A stretch of 16,339 nt of DNA from Nitzschia sp. DOCU1 (taxonomy: Eukaryota > Bacillariophyta > Bacillariophyceae > Bacillariales > Bacillariaceae). The notes beneath the pieces were generated by a model. The model saw only the letters and a list, made by a program, of their open reading frames with translations, searched no databases and had not been told where the DNA came from. Within the stretch, counting starts at the first letter, position 1; every line of letters starts with the position of its first letter. The translations under genes were made by a program, and so were the position numbers. Positions 9,080 to 16,339 of this stretch are shown one piece after another. The DNA lies in NCBI GenBank assembly GCA_951394045.1, contig CATOAN010000014.1, forward strand, positions 1 through 16,339, in the 5' to 3' direction.

Positions 9080-9094
9080 TGACGCCTAGCGTCA
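9080..9094. promoter_or_regulatory. TGACGC-CTA-GCGTCA palindrome in the LTR
   Basis: Perfect 6-bp arms around a 3-base centre. TGACG half-sites are bound by bZIP factors. A decayed half-copy, TGACACCTAGC, lies at 9028-9038. The function is inferred. Confidence 0.45.
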
Positions 9095-9136
9095 AGACAG
9101 TTGTCAAGATAGATATAGTCGTCGCCTCGCTCCGAC

Positions 9137-9144
9137 CATATATG
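9137..9144 (-). promoter_or_regulatory. Candidate TATA box of the element 1 LTR
   Basis: CATATATG, downstream of the G-box cluster in the element's own direction. A second AT run (TATATA) lies at 9226-9231, upstream of the G-box. Which of them, if either, sets the transcript start cannot be told from sequence. Confidence 0.3.
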
Positions 9145-9189
9145 TGTGTCACACTTTCTGTGCGCAAGTGCGCCACCTGGCATGCTCGA

Positions 9190-9202
9190 CGACGTCACGT
9201 GG
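9190..9202. promoter_or_regulatory. Overlapping CRE-like and G-box motif in the LTR U3 region
   Basis: CGACGTCACGTGG combines GACGTC (9191-9196) with CACGTG (9196-9201); both are classic cores for bZIP or bHLH factors. It lies upstream of the CATATATG motif in the element's own direction, as an enhancer would. Confidence 0.45.
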
Positions 9203-9343
9203 CCTCTGTGTCCGTCCGTCGGCAGTATATATTTGTACGTACGTATGTTATGTTGGATGCTATGCGTTATAGCTAGTCCTGTTAGTCTACATTAGTCATA
9301 TTAGTCTTGTCACGCCGTTTCAGGCATTATCGTGCCTACTGCA

Positions 9344-9353
9344 CTCGCCCCCC
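9344..9353 (-). other. Polypurine tract of element 1
   Basis: GGGGGGCGAG on the minus strand, directly before the LTR start TGCAGTAG and 18 bases after the pol stop. This is where plus-strand priming is expected in LTR retrotransposons. The interrupting C makes it an imperfect tract. Confidence 0.6.
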
Positions 9354-9371
9354 GGATCGGAGCCGTTAATC

Positions 9372-12300
9372 CTACGACTTATACGGGACGATCTGTCTTA
9401 TGTTAAGTCTCTCGATAAGGTTACCAAAGCGTAGTGTGACCGTACCATTAGCATGTACTCGTTCGATAGTACAAGGGCCCTCACGTTTGGGCTCTACCTT
9501 GTTTGGGTCAGCTACTAGCTTCAGCACGCGGTCGCCCACTGCATAGTCGTGTTCGACGCGTCATTCATTTTCTCTCTTGTTGTTTTCAGCAATTCGTCGT
9601 TGCTTCTGTTCCTCGATCATCTGCCAATCCGCCTGATGTTGGATCGGAAAGATCATGTCTCGGCCGAACACCAATTGTCCTGGTGTCGCCTTGAGTGTCG
9701 TGTGATAGGTACTCCGAATTCCGAAGCATACGGCGCTCACCAGTCCGGCGAACGGTTCGTCGTCATCGACGTTGTCGAAGTTGAAGGTGCGAATCATGTT
9801 CCCAATAGTACCATGTACTCTCTCGAGTATGGCGTTCGACTGGGGGTTTCCCTTTGAAGAAGGCTTCGCCTTGATCGCGTATTCGTTCTTAATTAACTCT
9901 TGAAATTCGGCCTTGAACTCGGGGCCTGCATCATATGTGATGAGCTCCGGCCAAGGATATCGCGAGAGCCATTGCTTCTCTACCATGTTCGCGATGTTAT
10001 TGGCTTGTTTGTTCTTGATCTCTGTCATCTCGAACCATCCTGTCGCAGGATCAATAAACGTTAGAGCCATGAATTCTAGCGGCTTCTTTCCTCTTCGCCT
10101 AATCTTATAGGGTCCAATCGTGTCGACGCACAAATGTTCCCATGGTTGGGCCTCTGCGAGCTTCTCTGGCAGCTTCCCATACTTAAGCCTTTTCGTTTTA
10201 CCCTTTTGACATGGGTCGCAACGTTGAACTACTTTCTTAACGTCAGCTTTAATACCTGGCCAATAGAGATGCTGGGCAATTGTTTCTGCCGTTCGCAATT
10301 CTCCCGGGTGCATTAAGTATTCGTGGTACCAATTGATGACATGGTTACGCAGTATGCGTGGAATGTAAATCTTATCCTTGTAGCAAATCAGCTGTTCGCC
10401 CCCACGGAATATCTTCCGTGTGACGTCAGGGTGAGATTCCGTGAGCTGTTGCATTTGCAAATCCCGTTGTTGATACTCAGCAATGACGCGAAAGCTCAAA
10501 GGGAAGAGGTCGGCTGGAAGCCTATCTCCCGCGAAGAGCTCGTGCGCTTGTTCTCGCGTCGGCGCACTGACCGGAACGACTGGAGTATCAGAACGAGGAT
10601 AGCGACTAAGTACGTCAGCGACGACGTTGTTGACGCCTTTGATGTACTCGATGTTGGCACCATATTCTTCAATTAGTAGACGCCAGCGTAACACGCGATC
10701 CGTCTTGAGATCGTTAAATAGTAAATTCTTGTGATCTGTATAGATCGTTATCTTCTGTCCAAGAAGAATAGTACGGAACTCTTTCAGAGTCTCGACAATT
10801 GAGAGCAGTTCGCGCTCAGTTGTCGTGTAGCGCGTCTGCGCGTCGGTCAGTTTCCTGCTGTAGAACGCTAACGGACGTCCGTCCTGCGTGATGACGCCAC
10901 CAAGCTGGTATTTAGAAGCGTCCGTGTAGATAACGAACCGTTTTAAGAAATTTGGAAATGCTAGTATAGCTTCCTTACTAATTATACGTTTCGCCTCATC
11001 GAAGGCCTTCTGTTGTTCTTCGCCCCATCGCCAAGGGACGTTTTTGGATGTCATAGACGTTAATGGTGCGAGCACGTGTGAACGACGTCTCCACATGTCG
11101 CGGTAGTAGTTAACGAGACCAATAAAGCCTCGAAGTTCCTTTCGGTTCTTTGGCGCCTTCATTGCCAAGATGCTGTCCACTTTTTTGGGGAGAGGTTGGA
11201 CACCTTCCCTGGTTACCCAATAGCCAAGGTACTCGATTTCGCCTCGTCCAAAGAAGGATTTCTGCGCATTGACCTTGAGCCCGGCTTTGGCGATACGCGC
11301 GAGGGCTTGCTCGAGCTTGGTGAGGTGGTCGTTAAAGGTACTTGAACTGACTATGAGTACGTCATCGAGATAGGTTCGTACGAATTCGAGTCCTGCCATC
11401 AGGGAGGACATTTTTGCTTGAAAGATATCTGGCGAGCCAGCCACTCCCATGGGCAAGCGTTTATACTTGTACTTGCCAAAGGGCAGCACAATAGTACATA
11501 GCTTTGACGCCGCAGGGCTTAAACGTATAGTGTAGTACCCCATGTTCAGATCTAAAGAACTCACGTATTGGAAGCCTTGCAGCTTCAATAGCATGTCCTG
11601 AATCTTAGGGATAGGATACGGCTTACGCTTTAGCATCGTGTTTAACTTTCTGAAGTCGCTTATGAATCGTACGGTACCATTCTTTTTGGTGATAATAAAC
11701 GAGGGTGCCCCCCATTCACTATCATTATCTTCTTCCAAGACGCCTAAAGCGCAGAGTCGTTCGACTTCGCGTCGCATAGCGCCTTCGTGTACTTGCGGTA
11801 TGGGAAAAGGACGTGCATGATACGGTTTCGCATCATCCCTTAGTTCTAAGTCTATGTCGGTTCCCTTCCACTCGCCGAGTGTACCGTCAAATAGTGTTTC
11901 GTATTTGCGAAGTAGTCGTAGCAAGTCGCCTTGTTCCGTCTCTGACAGGTGCGACTGCTCCTTACACAGTTGTTCTAGGTTAGCTTTTTCATAGTGCGCG
12001 TCCAAAATCTCAGTGGTGCGCTTGGCTAGTTCGGCGGTAGACTCCGCCTCTTGTGAGAGGTTGTATACTTCCATAGCTCTGCTACGGTCGCGTAGCGCTC
12101 CGAACTCTCGCATGGGTACTTCTATTCCGTCCCATTTGAGGGTGAGGCTACTATTTAGTATATCTAAGCCCATGTATTGTTGTATGTCCTTACCGAGTAT
12201 AATATCGTAGTTCTCTCGTTTGGACTTAGACTGGGTGTCCACGTGGCACTCCCATTCTATTTGCTTCTGTCTTGTGAAGTCTGCAAATATCAGTGGTATT

Positions 12301-12613
12301 TTTGCTTTCTTTGTGGTGCAGAATGTACCACCCTTTGTCGTCCACTGTCCGGTGCGATCCTTCCAGGTTCTGCGCCGAGCTGTGAAGTCATTTAGGATGA
12401 TGGTTCCTGTACAACCACTGTCAACAAGCCCACGTAACACCATTGGCGCCCTCCAGGTACCGTAGACGGGACCAGGATTAGCACCTCTGGCGAACGCTGC
12501 GTTTTCTGTCGCTTCTTTGGCCTATGTAGACTAGAAAGAATGTGACATTCGGCGGGGCATTGTGCGACAATTCGTTTCCTATTACTTAAGTCGCTATTAC
12601 ATATGTAGTGTGA
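9372..12613 (-). pseudogene. pol: Element 1 pol: protease, RT, RNase H, integrase (broken)
   Basis: Main open frame 12443-9561 (960 codons), open upstream to about 12518. Counting from 12443: protease LVDSGCTG (Asp8); RT with SLDLNMGYY and YLDD at 358-361; RNase H with YTDAS near 507-510; integrase zinc finger H707, H712, C742, C745 and catalytic Asp774, Asp838, Glu874 in D-D-35-E spacing. An in-frame UGA (9563-9561) then interrupts the integrase C-terminal region. The same frame continues 62 codons to TAG at 9374-9372 with DYAVGDRVLKL, GPCTI and HANGTVTL, typical of this region. Upstream, the frame of the gag fragment stays open past its UGA and encodes KKRQKT, which matches element 2 pol (NKRQKT). 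The switch into the protease frame between about 12510 and 12440 therefore looks like a one-base deletion. Confidence 0.85.
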
Positions 12614-12781
12614 TCATTCGTTAGTGTTCTCGTTGATGAAGGCCTCAAGCTGAGCCTCATCTTCGGGGCTTAGTTCTTCGAAGATTCCATCCTCGTCTTC
12701 TTCAATGTTGTTAAGTTCCATCTCTTCGTCGGAGTCTTCGCGGGCCTTCTTCTCCACGCTGGCACGCGCGGCCTTAACCAT
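12614..12781 (-). pseudogene. gag: Element 1 gag, C-terminal fragment
   Basis: 55 codons, an acidic tail ending ENTNE then UGA. It aligns with the tail of element 2 gag: MVKAARASVEKKARED against MVDNAVKQSAKKRKAED. The match to element 2 starts at this Met, and the codons further upstream are not gag-like because the sequence there is the LTR of element 2. The Met is thus an internal residue, not the start. After the UGA (12616-12614) the frame stays open into pol. Confidence 0.75.
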
Positions 12782-12783
12782 GG

Positions 12784-13203
12784 TGCAGTACACTAGAATA
12801 CCCCTCTAGAACTAACAAGTAGTTATCACGATACCGTACACACAATGGCCTACGTGTAGTACATACATACATACCTAAGCTGAGGTCGACTTGGTCGGAC
12901 GTCCGTGGACGCATGGACAGACGAGCAAGGCCGGCGCAGCTGACGAGCAATGACGCGCCGTCGGTGCGAGCGCGGCGAGCCGTCGACGTTACTACTGGAA
13001 CCATAGTTCCAACGGCTCCTAGCTAGAGAGTAGAAGGAGATCCAATGCTCTAGATTAGTTGGAGTTGCAATCAACATCCGTTCAACGCATAGGAGAAGGA
13101 ATGGAGGGAAGACTCCAAGATCTGGAAGCGATAGATGAGCGATAAAGTAGATATCATAATTTACACACACTACAAACTTTCATCCTACTTTCAGCGTAGT
13201 GCA
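12784..13203 (+). repeat. 5' LTR of element 2 (ends inferred)
   Basis: About 420 bp. It starts TGCAGTAC and ends GTAGTGCA, inverted termini with one mismatch, and shares the first seven bases with the element 1 LTR. The left edge coincides with the break in element 1 gag. It contains CATA repeats (12862-12874) and two TGACG cores (near 12938 and 12950). The 3' LTR lies outside the window, so the ends cannot be confirmed by comparing copies. Confidence 0.6.
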
Positions 13204-13204
13204 C

Positions 13205-13216
13205 AGTGTTAACACT
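13205..13216. other. AGTGTTAACACT palindrome at the expected primer-binding site
   Basis: A perfect 12-bp palindrome directly after the inferred LTR end. A normal primer-binding site there would begin TGG to pair with a tRNA 3' end; none is seen between the LTR and gag. Confidence 0.4.
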
Positions 13217-13239
13217 CCACGTTACACGCGTGAGCAAAG

Positions 13240-14421
13240 ATGAAGATCGCAAACAGCATCCCAAAGAAGACCGCTGCCGAGAAGCAGGGCTTCAAGTCAG
13301 CGCCGATCAGTATTGAAAGGCCCGAGCCGAAGGAGCTCAAAGATGGTGCGTATAGTCAGTATGACTTGCGTATTGATCCAAAAGATAAGAAATCGTTGAC
13401 GCGACGCGTCAAACAACCGCATTTCACCGACCGAACACCCGAAGAGTGGTTCCTCTTCCTTATTGGACTTAAGGATGTGATCGCGGGTCAGGACCTAGCC
13501 ACGGGACCTCAGCAATATGCTCTAACACGCAATTTGCTGAAAGGCCAGGTATTGGCGGCTTTCAATGCGAAGGCCTCGGAACTCAAAACCGAAAACAACG
13601 ATAATTTCGAGAAATGTTTGCACGCGGTGACGGCTTATGTCCTCCCAAAACGCGCGGTGCAACTTCAAAAACGCTATATGCGTCGGATCTGCCGAAAGCC
13701 CCCGACGATGACAATGAAGGCGTATGTGGCTCGTTTCCGCGAGCTGAACGAGTACCTCGCACTGTTCGACGAGAAAGGCGAGAAAAACAAAATCCCCGAT
13801 GACGAGCTCATGGAAAATTGCGAATTTGGAATCCCCGCCAAATGGCGTAAGGAGATGATTCTACAAGGATTCGAGCCGGTTGAACACACGGTTCAGGACT
13901 TCGTAGACTTCTGCGAACGGTTGGAAGCTACAGAGGAAATCAACGAGGCCCTCAGCAAGAAGGCAGACAAACACGGCAAGTCGAATGACGAAAATCCCTC
14001 GAAGAGGAAGCGCGGAGGCCCGAGAGCGGGAACCGACGGTAAGGCCAAATATGATTGTCTTTATCATGGTGCTAACAATACCCATGCTACCCATGATTGC
14101 CTTATTCTAAAGGACCAAGCAAAGAAAATGGCGGCTGCCCATTCGAATGTCGGCGGTCGTTTCAAAAAGGCCCGCTTTGAGAACAAAACTTGGCGTCGCA
14201 GCGATGGAGACAGCGACGGCGAAAAGAAGAAGAAAACGGGCGAGCTCCACGCCTACATTAAGTCGATGGTCGACAATGCGGTCAAGCAATCTGCAAAGAA
14301 ACGCAAGGCCGAAGATCCTCCTTCGATGGACAATTTCAACTACGACATGGATGATCTCAACGATCTTCCGGATTTCGACAAGCTCAGTGTCAGCAGCGAC
14401 AGCGATGTCGAAATGGATTGA
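13240..14421 (+). CDS. gag: Element 2 Gag
   Basis: 393 aa structural protein that would build the virus-like particle around the element RNA. Residues about 60-240 form the helical capsid-like region (EEWFLFLIGLKDVI, MKAYVARFRELNEYL, FDFCERLEA-like helices) seen in Ty3/gypsy Gag. A basic stretch (about 245-265) leads to a zinc knuckle of the form C-x2-H-x5-H-x4-C near 273-287, replacing the usual CCHC spacing. The tail alternates basic (KKRKAED) and acidic (DMDDLNDL, SDSDVEMD) segments. First ATG follows the leader at 13240. It ends in UGA followed by CGG, with pol in the same frame. Confidence 0.85.
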   Translation: MKIANSIPKKTAAEKQGFKSAPISIERPEPKELKDGAYSQYDLRIDPKDKKSLTRRVKQPHFTDRTPEEWFLFLIGLKDVIAGQDLATGPQQYALTRNLLKGQVLAAFNAKASELKTENNDNFEKCLHAVTAYVLPKRAVQLQKRYMRRICRKPPTMTMKAYVARFRELNEYLALFDEKGEKNKIPDDELMENCEFGIPAKWRKEMILQGFEPVEHTVQDFVDFCERLEATEEINEALSKKADKHGKSNDENPSKRKRGGPRAGTDGKAKYDCLYHGANNTHATHDCLILKDQAKKMAAAHSNVGGRFKKARFENKTWRRSDGDSDGEKKKKTGELHAYIKSMVDNAVKQSAKKRKAEDPPSMDNFNYDMDDLNDLPDFDKLSVSSDSDVEMD

Positions 14422-14430
14422 CGGTGTGAG
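14416..14430 (+). promoter_or_regulatory. Predicted gag stop-codon readthrough site (UGA CGG)
   Basis: The gag stop is GAT UGA CGG UGU GAG. UGA-CGG is the type II readthrough context known from some plant and animal RNA viruses. From the UGA onward the same frame is open for more than 1,900 bases to the window end. I could not define a clear 3' stem-loop; CGG/CCG pairing at 14422-14433 is short. Confidence 0.65.
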
Positions 14431-16339
14431 CCGGTGACTACGTGTGAATACAATAATAAAAATAGTGGTGAATTGAACGATTACACTAGTTTTAGCCGTA
14501 GCAACGATGTCCAACAGATGGAATCATTCTACAATAACGATCGCGTAACAAGCGTAACACAAAATTTGCTAAATTCACACGCAGGGAAATCTCGAAGTTT
14601 CAGCTCTCTCGATGCATGTCTGGCGGAAGCACAGCGCGAGCGCGAGCTTTATCTGTTAAGTACGATTCGAGGTAGTCAAACCGCAGGCTCCAATAAACGA
14701 CAAAAAACAAACCATCTCGTACCGATCACGTTTGCTCGTGTTAATCAACGCGGCGGGCGGCAGCAACAAGTAGTAACCGTCAAGGCACTTCTTGATTCTG
14801 GCGGTAGCGGCTGTCTCTGGAAGAAGAGCAGTGCTCGTAAACTAAAGATAAAAACTCAGAAGTCGACTACTGTATTCACGACTATGAGCGGTAGCTATGA
14901 GTGCACTGAGCGCGTGACCACGCAACTCAGTCTACCAGAACTACACGACGATCGATTGATCGAGTGGGACTTCCACCTAGCGGACGATCTAGGCAACTAC
15001 GATATGATTATAGGCAGAGACCTCTTGCAAGAGCTAGGTCTAGTGATCGATTTCAAAGCTATGGAAGTAGAATGGGACGACACACGAATGCCAATGAAAG
15101 ATATAAATGCGACGGCGGCGACGTCGTACCATGTACATGAACGCGGACACGTCGATGAGATGTCGGACCGCGTCAAAGAAATTCTCGACGCCAAGTACGA
15201 GAAAGCCGATGCGCGTAGCATCGCTAGAGAGCAAGCTCACCTTAGTAAGGATGAGCAAAGTAAGCTAGAACAGCTACTGACAAAATATCAGACTCTATTC
15301 GATGGAACCCTCGGCCGATGGCGTGGGGCCCCCTACGATATAGAACTAGTAGAAGGTGCCAAGCCGTACCATGCTAGAGCGTACCCCGTACCGAAAGCGT
15401 ATGAGCGTACCCTCCGGGATGAAGTCGAACGACTCTGTCAAGTCGGAGTACTCAAAAAGGTGAACCGCTCCGAATGGGGTGCACCCACCTTTATCATCCC
15501 CAAAAAGGATGGAACAGTTCGATTCATCAACGACTTCCGAGAATTGAACAAACGGATTAAACGCAAGCCGTATCCAATCCCGAAGATTCAGGACTTACTG
15601 ATGAAGCTAGAAGGCTTTCAGTACGCGACGAGTCTCGACCTCAACATGGGTTACTACCACATAGAGTTAAGCCCAGATAGTAAGAAGCTATGTACTATCG
15701 TACTCCCTTGGGGTAAGTACGAAATGCAACGCTTGCCGATGGGACTCTCGAATAGTCCTGACATTTTCCAAGAGAAAATGGGCACCCTCTTTGAAGATCT
15801 AGAGTACGTACGAGTGTACATCGACGATCTACTAGAATTAACTAAAGGCGATTTTAATGACCACCTAGAGAAGCTAGAAGTCATCTTCAAACGCCTACGT
15901 GACACCGGTCTCAAGGTGAATGCCCGAAAATCCTTCTTCGCCCGAGGCGAATTGGAGTATCTTGGGTACTGGATAACGCGAGACGGAATCCAACCAGTCG
16001 CAAAGAAGGTAGAAGCTATTCACGCTATGAAAGCACCTACTAACAAACGCGAGCTACGTAAGTTCATAGGCGTAGTTAACTACTATCGCGACATGTGGAT
16101 TCGTCGCTCCGAAGTTCTAGCCCCTCTGAGTGCGCTAACTTCTAAAGAAGCCAAATGGCAATGGGGTCCAGTCGAGCAGAATGCCTTCGACACGATGAAA
16201 CGAATAATAAGTAAGCAGACCCTACTAACATACCCCGACTTCAACATACCTTTCGAAATACACACCGATGCTAGTCATACTCAGCTAGGTGCAGTGTTAT
16301 CGCAACGCGGGAAACCGATTGCGTTCTATAGTCGAAAAT
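14422..16339 (+). CDS. pol: Element 2 Pol (protease, RT, start of RNase H), partial
   Basis: 639 codons without a stop, in frame with gag. Counting from 14422, the first Met is residue 33 (14518). The protease has LLDSGGSG (Asp125) and a later MIIGRDLL; the RT begins after a linker, with KPYHARAYPVPK, WGAPTFIIPKKDGTVRF, SLDLNMGYYHI, LPMGLSNSPDIFQ and the catalytic YIDD at 15817-15828; RNase H starts with HTDASH (Asp616) and runs off the end. Integrase would lie beyond the window. The RT is clearly related to element 1 (same LNMGYY, YRDMW and KAP blocks) but much diverged. The Met at 14518 could also act as an independent start, though the 32 codons before it are open and link to gag. Confidence 0.85.

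Larger units (their letters stand above)
8841..9343 (-). repeat. 3' LTR of element 1
   Basis: 503 bp with perfect 8-bp inverted ends, TGCAGTAG and CTACTGCA, directly after a polypurine tract in the element's own direction. The bases before it on the plus strand (8836-8840, GAAAC) would be the target duplication; the partner copy is outside the window. Inside are direct repeats of AGTTGTCAAGA (8956-8966 and 9099-9109) and the regulatory-looking palindromes listed separately. Confidence 0.8.
8841..12783 (-). mobile_element. Element 1: Ty3/gypsy LTR retrotransposon, interrupted
   Basis: Reading on the minus strand: gag 3' fragment (12781-12614), pol (to 9372), polypurine tract (9353-9344), 3' LTR (9343-8841). 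Domain order protease, reverse transcriptase, RNase H, integrase is that of Ty3/gypsy. Its 5' part is separated by element 2 and would lie beyond the right end of the window. Three lesions (nested insertion, frameshift, in-frame UGA) suggest it is inactive. Confidence 0.85.
12784..16339 (+). mobile_element. Element 2: Ty3/gypsy LTR retrotransposon nested in element 1, right end outside
   Basis: 5' LTR (12784-13203), leader, gag (13240-14421), in-frame UGA, pol (14422 to window end, open). It is inserted in the gag of element 1 in the opposite direction. CATGG (12779-12783) is the expected target duplication if the LTR starts at 12784. It is younger than element 1, and no coding break is seen other than the gag UGA. 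Confidence 0.85.

Noticed and set aside
8956..9109. Direct repeats of AGTTGTCAAGA as a CRISPR-like or satellite array
   Set aside because: Only two copies 143 bp apart, inside an LTR; consistent with U3 enhancer repeats or chance.
12443..12518. Met at 12443 as the true start of element 1 pol
   Set aside because: The frame is open further upstream, and pol-like sequence continues in the gag frame after a frameshift; this Met is internal.
9561..14421. UGA as a reassigned sense codon in this genome
   Set aside because: No host gene here has an in-frame UGA in its supported exons, Trp is encoded by UGG throughout, and diatom nuclear genes use the standard code; readthrough and decay explain the cases seen.
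1..16339. Prokaryotic defence or other multi-gene operon
   Set aside because: Introns, gene families and retrotransposons are eukaryotic; genes are not arranged in operons and no defence proteins are seen.

Overview
The window looks like nuclear DNA from a diatom, most likely a pennate one. I base this on a DUF6824 protein (a family I know mainly from diatoms), short 73-99 bp GT-AG introns, an NRT2-type nitrate transporter, a papain-family protease, and Ty3/gypsy LTR retrotransposons. Species was not determined. No tRNA, rRNA, CRISPR or prokaryotic operon signal is seen.

Layout. 1-8223 is host gene space. A C1A (papain-like) cysteine protease gene runs off the left end on the minus strand; an intron lies exactly between its oxyanion-hole Gln codon and its catalytic-Cys motif. 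It is divergent from a small CENP-V/GFA-like zinc-binding protein (+, 1656-2342). A two-exon CRAL-TRIO-like/DUF6824 protein follows (minus, 2930-4495), divergent from an acidic tryptophan-rich repeat protein (+, 5328-7421). That repeat gene meets, tail to tail, an NRT2 nitrate transporter gene (minus, 8223 down to 6984). Recognisable homology in both genes stops inside the same ~20 bp near 7160-7180. This suggests a deletion fused two convergent genes and removed both 3' ends.

8841-16339 is retrotransposon territory. Element 1 (minus) has a 503 bp 3' LTR with perfect 8-bp inverted termini, a polypurine tract, a nearly complete pol, and only the last 55 codons of gag. Its gag is cut where the 5' LTR of element 2 (+) begins (about 12784), so element 2 is nested inside element 1. 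Element 2 shows its 5' LTR, an intact gag and an open pol that runs off the right end.

Main discoveries. (1) The introns of the unrelated protease and nitrate transporter genes share about 57 of 64 aligned positions starting at the splice donor, as expected of an introner-like mobile intron. (2) In both retroelements gag and pol are in one frame separated by a single UGA. In element 2 it is followed by CGG, the known type II stop-readthrough context, so pol is probably made by readthrough. (3) The tail-to-tail truncation described above. (4) Element 1 is dying: besides the nested insertion it has an apparent frameshift before the protease domain and an in-frame UGA inside the integrase C-terminal region. 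Its LTR, with bZIP-type TGACG palindromes, lies about 600 bp upstream of the truncated nitrate transporter.
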